Positions 45,443-53,242 of a DNA stretch of 64,000 nt are shown here, piece by piece. The stretch spans positions 144,948 through 208,947 of the forward strand of contig NZ_JAKGAP010000010.1 of NCBI RefSeq assembly GCF_021532375.1, in the 5' to 3' direction. Numbering within the stretch: the stretch's first letter is position 1; every line of letters begins with the position of its first letter. This stretch comes from Paenibacillus alkaliterrae (GTDB lineage Bacteria; Bacillota; Bacilli; Paenibacillales; Paenibacillaceae). The position numbers and the translations under genes were made by a program. The notes beneath the pieces are model-generated. The model was not told where the DNA came from. It ran no database searches and saw nothing but the letters and a program-made list of their open reading frames with translations.

Positions 45443-46771
45443 CTATTCGTTTATCCGTTTATATACTTCGCGATAGATGGTCTCAAGAGGAACGCCAAAC
45501 GATCTGGCAGCTTGAGCCGCATCCTCATATTCCGGAGCTTGGCGAATGATTCGTTCTCCATCAATAGCCTGCTTCACTCGAATGGATCCGTAAGGAGTTT
45601 CCACCTGAATCCACTGACGTTCAAGCGCCCTGCGCTGCCATTCGCTCCGGCGTACGCCGAAGGTGGACGTTTCCGCAAGCAGTGTCTCCTCGCAACGACC
45701 GCTGTTTGCCGGATAACATAAAACAGTGACGAGGACTCCAGGACGATTTTTTTTCATGTAGACAGGAGTGTGAAAAACATCGAGAGCACCGGCTTCAAAC
45801 AGCCTTTCCATAGCATAGCCAAGCGTTTCTCCCGTTGAATCATCCACTTGCGCTTCGAGTACGATAATCGTCTCTTTTGATTGTTCCTTTTGTTCCTGCT
45901 GATAAAGAAGAGCTCTTACTACGTTCGGATGGTCGAAATTTTTTGTTCCTGCGCCATATCCAATTCGATCGATCGTCCCAGCGGGTAATGAACCGAATTC
46001 AGAGGCCAGCGCTTTGACGATCCCTGCGCCGGTTGGCGTTGTCAATTCACCCTTAGCCGTAAACGAAGATAACGGTACGCCGCGAAGCAGCTCCGCCGTC
46101 GCAGGAGCGGGAATCGGATATAAGCCATGGGCCATACGGAGCTTGCCCGTACCGGTTGGTAAAGGAGAGACGATGATTTTGCTGACATCGAGATTCTCTA
46201 ATGCCAGGCAAACCCCAATGACGTCTAATATGGAGTCCATTGCTCCAACTTCGTGAAAGTGGACGTCGGCCGGGTCTATCCCATGGATCTTACCTTCCGC
46301 TTCGGCGATCAAGCGAAAAATCGACAAACTCCTCTCTTTCACCCGTACCGGCAGACTTGAGCCCTCGATCATCCGAAGAATGTCGGAAGCCTTTCTATGT
46401 TCATGCGAGTGTTCATGAGACTCTTGGTTATGCGGCTCATTAAGAATGTGCTCCTCATGATCATGATCATGAGGATGATCATGGTGATGATCATGGTTGT
46501 GATCATGATGGTGATCATGCAGGTGCTCGTGAGGATGCTGATGTTGGTGTATATGGCCGTCGTTATGAGCACAATGATCAAAGTCCAGCTTCAGCCATTT
46601 CGCCGTAATCCCCCGCCGGTCCACCTGAACGAATTCCATCGTAAAAGGATCGATCGGCAATTTCGCTAAATGACTGATAATGTAATCCGGATCAGCACCT
46701 AGGTCCACCAGTGCGGACAGTGCCATATCTCCTGCGATGCCTGAAATACAATCCAAATAGACCGTCCTCAT
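45443..46771 (-). CDS. larC: LarC, nickel insertion protein of the nickel-pincer cofactor
   Basis: The 442-residue protein has the LarC motifs YLDCISGIAGDMALSALVDLG, VHFHEVGAMDSILDVIG, PLPTGTGKL and TPTGAGIVKAL. LarC is a CTP-dependent nickel insertase acting last in nickel-pincer cofactor synthesis. A histidine/aspartate-rich stretch at about residues 75-115 (many HDHHHDH repeats) probably holds nickel. It continues as a single frame, without the frameshift that splits larC1 and larC2 in Lactiplantibacillus. It follows larB with one base between. Confidence 0.95.
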   Translation of the reverse strand: MRTVYLDCISGIAGDMALSALVDLGADPDYIISHLAKLPIDPFTMEFVQVDRRGITAKWLKLDFDHCAHNDGHIHQHQHPHEHLHDHHHDHNHDHHHDHPHDHDHEEHILNEPHNQESHEHSHEHRKASDILRMIEGSSLPVRVKERSLSIFRLIAEAEGKIHGIDPADVHFHEVGAMDSILDVIGVCLALENLDVSKIIVSPLPTGTGKLRMAHGLYPIPAPATAELLRGVPLSSFTAKGELTTPTGAGIVKALASEFGSLPAGTIDRIGYGAGTKNFDHPNVVRALLYQQEQKEQSKETIIVLEAQVDDSTGETLGYAMERLFEAGALDVFHTPVYMKKNRPGVLVTVLCYPANSGRCEETLLAETSTFGVRRSEWQRRALERQWIQVETPYGSIRVKQAIDGERIIRQAPEYEDAAQAARSFGVPLETIYREVYKRINE

Positions 46772-46772
46772 C

Positions 46773-47447
46773 CTACGTGCCCTCCGCTACCAATTGTAAA
46801 ATCATTGCTGCTTGAAATCCTGCCCCGAAGCCATTATCGATATTGACAACCGTAACACCGGATGCGCAAGAGGTCATCATGGCAAGAAGTGTTGTAATCC
46901 CTTGTAAATTGGCACCGTATCCCACAGACGTAGGTACGGCAATAACCGGTCTGCGAACAAGTCCTCCGACAACACTGACCAAGGCGCCCTCCATGCCGGC
47001 AACCCCAATTACAACAGACGCTTCCCTAATCCGTTCCTTTTGACTAAGCAGCCGATCGATTCCAGCAACCCCGACGTCAAAGATGCGGTCAACCTCGCAG
47101 CCCATCCATTCCGCTGTGCCTGCCGCTTCCTCTGCCACCGGAATATCCGAAGTACCTCCGGTCAGTACAGCTACCTTTCCTGGAAGCTTCCGGGTGGATT
47201 GACCTAAAGAGATGAGTCGGGATACTTCGTCATAATGCGCCTCCGGGTACCGTGCGGTCACTCGATCCGCCATTTCGACTGTTGCCCGGGTAACAAGCGC
47301 CCTGCCATGTATCTCCACGAGACGAGAGAATATCGTTTCAACCTGATCTGCTGTCTTTCCCATCCCAAAAACGATCTCCGGATGTCCCGTCCGCTCATTG
47401 CGGCCCACATCAAGCTTACAGAAACCAAGATCCTCAAACTCGTTCAT
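46773..47447 (-). CDS. larB: LarB, nickel-pincer cofactor biosynthesis carboxylase
   Basis: The 224-residue protein is of the LarB/PurE-like type: KLDVGRNERTGHPEIVFGMGKTADQV, LTGGTSDIPVAEEAAGTAE, VGVAGMEGALVSVVGGLV and PVIAVPTSVGYGAN. LarB carboxylates and hydrolyses nicotinic acid adenine dinucleotide in the first step of the cofactor pathway. Its ATG overlaps the larE stop (ATGA), with GGAGG upstream. Confidence 0.95.
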   Translation of the reverse strand: MNEFEDLGFCKLDVGRNERTGHPEIVFGMGKTADQVETIFSRLVEIHGRALVTRATVEMADRVTARYPEAHYDEVSRLISLGQSTRKLPGKVAVLTGGTSDIPVAEEAAGTAEWMGCEVDRIFDVGVAGIDRLLSQKERIREASVVIGVAGMEGALVSVVGGLVRRPVIAVPTSVGYGANLQGITTLLAMMTSCASGVTVVNIDNGFGAGFQAAMILQLVAEGT

Positions 47448-48259
47448 ATCACTGATCCTCCACGTTCCAGCACTTTATTCATACTTCCGCTTCGATATCC
47501 GGAAAGATCCATTGCCACATAGATAAAACCAAGCTCTTTTAATTTAGCTGAAATATTCGCAGCCTGACCAATAAGCAGCTCCATTGCTCCTGGCTCCACT
47601 TCGATTCGGGCAATATCACCATGACTTCTGACCCTTACTTGGCCAAAGCCAAGCGAGCGGATGTAGCGTTCGGCTTCTCCGACACGTCCAAGCTTCTCAA
47701 TCGTAATGGTCTCGCCGTATGCGATCCGGGAGGAAAGACACGCAAATGATGGCTTATCCCAAGTTGGGAGTCCGTGCTCACGGGATAAATCACGGATCTC
47801 TTCTTTATAAAGACCCGCTTCCTGCAGAGGCCCCCGCACTCCGCGTTCTTTCGCCGCTTGAACCCCTGGCCTATGCTCATTCATGTCATCAGCTATGAGT
47901 CCATAAATGATATGCCGGTAAGTCCCATCCTTGATGAACGGCTCCAAATGCTCGAACAAGCTCTTTTTGCAAAAATAGCAGCGGTTTCCTGTATTCTCTT
48001 TATAGCCTGGAATATTGAGTTCAGACGTCTCTATGACTTTATGAGCAGCTCCGAGACTTTTCGCTAGCTTAGTGGCCTCCTCAAGCTCTTCCGTCGGATA
48101 GGTTTCCGAGTCAGCCGTGACTGCCAAGACACGTTCTCTTCCGAGCGTCTTTAGTGCTGCATCGAGAAGAAAGGTGCTGTCAACGCCCCCGGAGAACGCC
48201 ACCACAACGGATTCCATATCTAATAAAATCGCTTGCAGCTTGCTGTATTTATCATGCAT
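47444..48259 (-). CDS. larE: LarE, ATP-dependent sulfur transferase
   Basis: The 271-residue PP-loop ATPase has SGGVDST at the N-terminus and the sulfur-donor segment KPSFACLSSRIAYGE with Cys 173, matching the sacrificial cysteine of Lactiplantibacillus LarE. Two more cysteines (NRCYFCKKSLF, about residues 93 and 96) are present. LarE adds the two sulfurs of the pincer. GGAGGG precedes the ATG. Confidence 0.95.
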   Translation of the reverse strand: MHDKYSKLQAILLDMESVVVAFSGGVDSTFLLDAALKTLGRERVLAVTADSETYPTEELEEATKLAKSLGAAHKVIETSELNIPGYKENTGNRCYFCKKSLFEHLEPFIKDGTYRHIIYGLIADDMNEHRPGVQAAKERGVRGPLQEAGLYKEEIRDLSREHGLPTWDKPSFACLSSRIAYGETITIEKLGRVGEAERYIRSLGFGQVRVRSHGDIARIEVEPGAMELLIGQAANISAKLKELGFIYVAMDLSGYRSGSMNKVLERGGSVI

Positions 48260-48288
48260 GATATTGGTCCCTCCTTTTGTTCAAGGAC

Positions 48289-49800
48289 TCAAGCGGGTGT
48301 ACACTGCAGCTTTGTAATTTCCCGCATTGGCTCTTTCAATCGATCATATAAGTTTAAATAGAGCGGTAATATGCCTTGATACAACCTATGGTTTGTCGCA
48401 TCCGGTTCGTAGAGACTGCCTTCCGTCTCCTTCCACCTCAGCAGCGAACCGTGGCAGCCTTCCATGGCATAAAGTCCAAGCTGCGCAGCTCCGAGTCCTG
48501 AGCTTTCTACTGAATCGGGTACTCGAACAGGTACGCCCAGCATGTCGGCCATCATTTGGCACCATAATGCAGATCGGGCAAAGCCTCCGGATGCACGAAC
48601 CTCCCTAGGCTGTTCTCCTGCCTGTTTCATTAAGGATACAATAGCCGTAATTTGGAACAAGACGCCTTCCATTGCAGCCCGAAGCATATCCGTCTCGATA
48701 TGCGCGAGTGTCAGCCCGAACATGACTCCTTTCGCCTGCGCATCCCAGAAAGGTGCGCGTTCTCCCGATAAGAGAGGCAGAAAGAGAAGTCCATTCGATC
48801 CCGGGGGAACAGCAGCAGCTAATGGAAGCACCTCTTCCATAGGTTTGCCTGGATAGAGACGATCCGAAATCCACCTGGCTACGATCGCTCCATTGTTGGA
48901 AGGTCCGCCTACAACCCAATGATCCTTCGTCAAAGCGTAGCAAAACAGTCGCCCTTCCGGATTGAAGGTCGGCCGATTAACGGTAGTCCGAACTGCACCG
49001 CTCGTGCCAATCGTCACTGCCAAAACACCTTCCTCCACCGCACCAATACCGAGATTGGCCAGCACCCCGTCCTGCGCGCCTACAATGAATGGAGTATCCG
49101 TTCCAAGACCCATACGCTCAGCCGCTTCCCTTTTCAACCCATGGATTCGTTCCGTAGTCGGAACTAATCGAGGCAACTGATCCTCACGGATACCTGCGAG
49201 TTGCAACGCTTCACTGTCCCATGTCAACGTTTCTAAATGAAATAAACCGGTAGCGCTTGCGATGGAATGATCTATAACCATAATCCCGAATAGCTTATTC
49301 AAAATGTATTCCTTTATACCGACGAATTGCTGTGCGGAGTGAAATAGATCCGGACGTTCTTCCCTCATCCAAATGAGCTTGACGAGCGGTGACATCGGGT
49401 GGATCGGTGTACCTGTCCGCGAATAGACCGACAATCCAGTGCCGTCCTTCAATAATCGCTCCGCCTGCGCAGCGCTGCGCTGATCCGCCCAAGTGATGCT
49501 GGGGGTCAGCGGAATACCGCTTTCATCCAGAAGAATCAAGCTGTGATTGGCTGAGCTGAACGTCACACACCATATATCGTCAGCCAGTAGGCCGCCTTTC
49601 TTCATAACATGGGCCACTCCATCTAATACAGCCTCGTATATAACATCCGGATCCTGCTCAGCATAACCGGGACTCGGAGTGTGAAGCGGATATTCAATGG
49701 AGTGGCTGCCGTGAATCTTCCCTGCCAGGTCGACAGCCAACGTCTTTGTGCTCGTCGTTCCGATATCAATGGCTAATACCATTTTTGTATCTGCACTCAT
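48289..49800 (-). CDS. gntK: FGGY-family gluconokinase
   Basis: The 503-residue FGGY kinase has the ATP phosphate-binding motif IDIGTTSTKTL and strong resemblance to Bacillus GntK in SIEYPLHTPSPGYAEQDP, LTPSITWADQRS, SRTGTPIHPMSPLVKLIWM, plus the C-terminal motif VRASGGFARSALWCQMMADML. It would phosphorylate gluconate at C6. The ATG at 49800 overlaps the stop of the LarA-like gene (ATGA). Its placement right behind the LarA-like enzyme suggests that enzyme's product is gluconate. Confidence 0.9.
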   Translation of the reverse strand: MSADTKMVLAIDIGTTSTKTLAVDLAGKIHGSHSIEYPLHTPSPGYAEQDPDVIYEAVLDGVAHVMKKGGLLADDIWCVTFSSANHSLILLDESGIPLTPSITWADQRSAAQAERLLKDGTGLSVYSRTGTPIHPMSPLVKLIWMREERPDLFHSAQQFVGIKEYILNKLFGIMVIDHSIASATGLFHLETLTWDSEALQLAGIREDQLPRLVPTTERIHGLKREAAERMGLGTDTPFIVGAQDGVLANLGIGAVEEGVLAVTIGTSGAVRTTVNRPTFNPEGRLFCYALTKDHWVVGGPSNNGAIVARWISDRLYPGKPMEEVLPLAAAVPPGSNGLLFLPLLSGERAPFWDAQAKGVMFGLTLAHIETDMLRAAMEGVLFQITAIVSLMKQAGEQPREVRASGGFARSALWCQMMADMLGVPVRVPDSVESSGLGAAQLGLYAMEGCHGSLLRWKETEGSLYEPDATNHRLYQGILPLYLNLYDRLKEPMREITKLQCTPA

Positions 49801-51074
49801 TTTGGCAAGTATCCTTCCTCGTCGAACTGCCACTCGTAAGGTCCTTCCAAAATTTCAATGCGCGGATTGCTTTTCGCTTCCTCAAGCAGCGACTCGGAAA
49901 TTTCAATCGTTCCGAGATGCAGCGTATCGCGAATGCGAATCAGCTTGCACTGTGTATAATCCAGAATGTTACAGGTTTTGATCGCCGCTTTGATAGCATC
50001 GCGGTCATTCGCAAGTGTTGTCGCCTGTTTCGTAGGCGCACATACCGTTGAGGTAAGTCCATTCGCATAGGTGCTGGGCCAATCTGTCTTACTGACCAAG
50101 CGGCTCGTCGTGAAATCGGCGGTGCCTACTCCATTGGCATTCCCTTTGGACTCCGGTGTCAGATCGAGAACCACCATCTTATTCACCTCAGGCCCCCCAT
50201 GCGCATATGGCGTCGGGTACCTGCCTGTAATATTCGGATCCGCTCCATCTCCGCTGATGTTCTTACCGATGTAATCAATAACGAGTACGTCCAAGTCAGC
50301 AAAAAGAATTTGCGGAAGCCGGCTCTTCGCCTCTACAAGCAGCTCCTTCTCTCTTTCCTCCATAATATCCGTTCCGAGAACCTCAATACGACAAATTTGG
50401 TCGTACGCATTCTCAACAATCGCCACCCCAAACCGGATCGGAAGCTTCTCGATCATTACCCGAGCCATCGCAGGTACGTTCTCAGCCATATATTTAAAGC
50501 CGAGCTGATGACAAGCCTCCGCGCCTTTCTGTTTGCCCAGTCCGATAGAAATCATCTTAAACATACCGCTTTCAATCGCCCCGCGGAAAGCAGTATGCGG
50601 CTTAATGCGATTTATGACGATAATGTCATCAGCCTCCATAGCGGCGATTTTGTCACAGTAAATCGGCAAGCCATTCGGCAGACGATCCAGTTCGATAACC
50701 TCCATCGAAGATCGGACCGGACAACCCATCCGCTCTTCATCTATACCAAGATGGGCAAGCACCTCCGTTTGCCCTTCCGCTGTCGCTCCTCCATGACTTC
50801 CCATGCAAGGCACAATGAAAGGCTCAGCTCCAATCCTCTTCAGCTCATCGATAACGGTCTTCGTAAGCTCATCGATTCGGGAAATGCCGCGGCTTCCGAC
50901 AGCTACCGCCACCTTATGTCCAGCAGCAATCCCCGACATCGAATCGGCAGCCCGAAGCCGCTTAATTAATTGTCCAATCGGATCCTCTAGTATCGTATCG
51001 TCAAACGACTGACGAATCTTCACCAGCTTTGGAATCGGTGTGTTCTCTACTAGCTTTGTAAGGATATCACTCAT
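49797..51074 (-). CDS. LarA-family nickel-dependent racemase/epimerase homologue
   Basis: The 425-residue member of the lactate racemase superfamily has His 94 in GSHGG, and His 160, Lys 173 and His 189 in KPHTAFRG...GMFKMISIGLGKQKGAEACH. The 16-residue gap between Lys 173 and His 189 equals that between Lys 184 (pincer attachment) and His 200 of LarA. Such enzymes move a hydride on C2 of alpha-hydroxy acids; characterised homologues include racemases of lactate and malate and a D-gluconate 2-epimerase. The neighbouring gluconokinase and mannonate/fructuronate-type SDR argue for mannonate-gluconate 2-epimerase activity. The start overlaps the SDR stop. Confidence 0.85.
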   Translation of the reverse strand: MSDILTKLVENTPIPKLVKIRQSFDDTILEDPIGQLIKRLRAADSMSGIAAGHKVAVAVGSRGISRIDELTKTVIDELKRIGAEPFIVPCMGSHGGATAEGQTEVLAHLGIDEERMGCPVRSSMEVIELDRLPNGLPIYCDKIAAMEADDIIVINRIKPHTAFRGAIESGMFKMISIGLGKQKGAEACHQLGFKYMAENVPAMARVMIEKLPIRFGVAIVENAYDQICRIEVLGTDIMEEREKELLVEAKSRLPQILFADLDVLVIDYIGKNISGDGADPNITGRYPTPYAHGGPEVNKMVVLDLTPESKGNANGVGTADFTTSRLVSKTDWPSTYANGLTSTVCAPTKQATTLANDRDAIKAAIKTCNILDYTQCKLIRIRDTLHLGTIEISESLLEEAKSNPRIEILEGPYEWQFDEEGYLPK

Positions 51075-51832
51075 ATGGTCATCGCTCCAAATCCGCCATC
51101 TACCCGCAGCAAAGCACCGGTGACAAACGAAGAAGCTTTTGGCGAGGCCAAGTAAACAACCGTCCCTTTAAGCTCCTCCGGATCTCCGAAGCGGTTCATT
51201 GGGGTATGCTGCATAATCGATTGAATTCTGTCCGGAGATAAAATTTTCTTGTTTTGCTCAGCAGGGAAGAATCCTGGAATGATCGCATTCACTCTAATCT
51301 TATTCGGAGCAAATTCCCGAGCTAAAAATTGCGTTATACTATTGACTCCCGCTTTCGATGCGGAATAAGTAAACACCCGGGAAAGCGGCGGTGCAGATGA
51401 TACGGAAGAAATATTTATAATGGAACCGCCGGTACCCTGTTCAATCATCTTTCTGCCAAAAACTTGGCTTGCCAGCACCACGCTTTTCAGGTTAACATCC
51501 ATAATTTTGTCCCATTCATCCATTTCCAAGTCAAAAAACGGCGTCGGACTGTTCGTGCCAGAAGCATTAACAAGGGTGTCCACACGACCTCCCCATTGCA
51601 GCACGTCAATCAATACTGACTCTAGTTCGTCTTTCTTTGTGGCATCTGCCTGAAAAGAGCTTGCGATACCTCCGCTGCGTTCAATCTGCTCACATACCAA
51701 TCTTGCTTTCTCCATATCTCGGCCAACGACCGCCACCTTCGATCCTGCTTCGGCAAGAGCAGATGACATGGCGCTGCCCAGCACACCATTGCCTCCGATA
51801 ACAACAGATACGGTATCTTGTAAGTTAAACAT
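51071..51832 (-). CDS. SDR oxidoreductase, fructuronate reductase (UxuB)-like
   Basis: The 253-residue short-chain dehydrogenase has a cofactor motif GGNGVLGSA, the NASG motif, catalytic Ser in SSVSS and YSASK (Tyr, Lys). The segment VNAIIPGFFPAEQNKKIL resembles the substrate-side loop of SDR-type D-mannonate oxidoreductases (Bacillus UxuB), which interconvert D-fructuronate and D-mannonate. ATG 51832 is preferred over 51862 (GGGTGG seven bases upstream). It is the first gene of the operon, just behind promoter and operator. Confidence 0.82.
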   Translation of the reverse strand: MFNLQDTVSVVIGGNGVLGSAMSSALAEAGSKVAVVGRDMEKARLVCEQIERSGGIASSFQADATKKDELESVLIDVLQWGGRVDTLVNASGTNSPTPFFDLEMDEWDKIMDVNLKSVVLASQVFGRKMIEQGTGGSIINISSVSSAPPLSRVFTYSASKAGVNSITQFLAREFAPNKIRVNAIIPGFFPAEQNKKILSPDRIQSIMQHTPMNRFGDPEELKGTVVYLASPKASSFVTGALLRVDGGFGAMTI

Positions 51833-51856
51833 CAGAAAACCACCCTTATCCCCAAT

Positions 51857-51870
51857 TAACAACGTTGTTA
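51857..51870. promoter_or_regulatory. LacI-type operator, copy 2
   Basis: TAACAACGTTGTTA, identical to copy 1 at 44743-44756, lies immediately downstream of the -10 of the SDR operon promoter, an ideal repressor position. Confidence 0.85.
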
Positions 51871-51875
51871 TTTTT

Positions 51876-51904
51876 ATAATATCCGATTATGCTAGTACTG
51901 TCCA
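51876..51904 (-). promoter_or_regulatory. Sigma-A promoter of the SDR-lar operon
   Basis: On the minus strand TGGACA (51904-51899) and TATTAT (51881-51876) are separated by 17 bases and followed at once by the operator. Confidence 0.75.
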
Positions 51905-52001
51905 CTCGAAAATTATGCCGCTTTCATTTCAGAAATAAGTGTAATATTATAAAATGAATGACTTACGAACTACTCGTAGACATTCCTAGCGGAGGGAACC
52001 C

Positions 52002-52991
52002 ATGGTAACGATTAAAGATATCGCCGAGCAGGCAGGCGTTAGCTTCTCCACTGTCTCCAAGGCACTGAGAAACAGCCCGCTCGTACAACACAAAACAAAA
52101 CAGCATATCCTTTCAATCGCTAAGGAACTGGGCTACCAACCCAACATTGCAGCCCGAAGTCTCGTCTCTAGAAGAAGCGGAGCAATTGGCGTCGTGTGGC
52201 CGTCCATCGAACGAGCTGCCCTTTCCTCTCTAATTACAAAGCTTAACGAAGAGCTCGAAAAACAAGGCTATATCACGTTATTATCCATTAGCAATATAGA
52301 ATCGGCGATTGAAACCTTCCGCCGATACCAGGTGGATGCGATACTCGTGTTCGGGGATAGGGATAGTATTTCCAGCTCTAACGACTTAAATCCGCTGCAA
52401 ATCCCGATTCTCACCTATGGTGCTGCCGGCTATACGCCGCACTCTGCTGTTGACGTGAACCGAGGCCAAGCCGTTCGTCTAGCCGTCCGTCATTTGGCAG
52501 GCCTCGGTCATAGAGATATCGCCTACATAGGGGAACCGCAATCACATGATCCTTTGCAAGCCGTAAAGATCGAAGCATTTCGGGAAGAGACCATTCGCCT
52601 AGGCCTTCACTTCAAGGAAGATTCCATTCTCCAGATGAATGGCTTAGAATTTCACGACGGGTATATGGCCGCTCGTACCATGCTGGAACGGACGGTACGT
52701 CCAACGGCCGTCATCAGCGGCGGTATCGATATGACTCGCGGCATCCTTCGTGCCGTCAGCGAGCGCGGGCTTACCGTTCCAAAAGATATCTCTGTCGTCA
52801 GTTACGACAATCTGCCCCAAATGGAAGACCTTGAAATTCCGATGACTGTGGTAGGCGTTGCCATATCTGCCATAACATCCGTTATTGTAACAACCATTCT
52901 CGAGCTTATAGAAGGCCCTGATTCACTTAAGACCGTTTACTTAGAACCAGAGCTCGTTGTCCGCAATTCCACCTCCCAGCTTCCAGATTAA
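52002..52991 (+). CDS. LacI/GalR-family transcriptional regulator
   Basis: The 329-residue protein has an N-terminal helix-turn-helix (TIKDIAEQAGVSFSTVSKALRN), hinge (NIAARSLVSRRSGAIGVVWP) and a periplasmic-binding-like effector domain (about 60-325). GGAGGG precedes the ATG. It is divergent from the SDR-lar operon across 170 bases. Two identical palindromes, here and ahead of gndA, suggest it controls both units. The inducer is likely a uronate or aldonate; that is inferred. Confidence 0.93.
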   Translation: MVTIKDIAEQAGVSFSTVSKALRNSPLVQHKTKQHILSIAKELGYQPNIAARSLVSRRSGAIGVVWPSIERAALSSLITKLNEELEKQGYITLLSISNIESAIETFRRYQVDAILVFGDRDSISSSNDLNPLQIPILTYGAAGYTPHSAVDVNRGQAVRLAVRHLAGLGHRDIAYIGEPQSHDPLQAVKIEAFREETIRLGLHFKEDSILQMNGLEFHDGYMAARTMLERTVRPTAVISGGIDMTRGILRAVSERGLTVPKDISVVSYDNLPQMEDLEIPMTVVGVAISAITSVIVTTILELIEGPDSLKTVYLEPELVVRNSTSQLPD

Positions 52992-53029
52992 TTATTATTG
53001 CCTCCTTTTTTTACACAGATAAAAAAGCA

Positions 53030-53060
53030 CAATTAGCAGACGTCTCCCATCTGCTAATTG
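53030..53060 (+). terminator. Terminator of the lacI-type gene
   Basis: CAATTAGCAGA (53030-53040) pairs with TCTGCTAATTG (53050-53060), flanked by GC pairs. The T run after it is weak (CTCCATTTAT). The rest of the 250-base gap to 53243 shows nothing else clear. Confidence 0.55.
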
Positions 53061-53242
53061 CGCTCCATTTATCTAAACCTTTGTTTATTAGTTTAATTAG
53101 ATCATTTCACTACTCGGTGACTGACCAATTCGTAGATTCAAGTATATGTTTAACGTTTTTAATACGTTCTTCTAAATATATAATCCGACAATGTCATATC
53201 GTATACTTCCTTGTGTACTGAAACGCTCAAACGATCTTAAAC

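Noticed and set aside
46397..46669. Repeat-rich ATG/ATC tract that could pass for a repeat array
   Set aside because: It encodes the His/Asp-rich stretch of LarC; there are no spacer-repeat units as in CRISPR.
50199..50969. Plus-strand open frame of 256 codons
   Set aside because: Fully antisense to the LarA-family gene, whose catalytic residues are recognisable.
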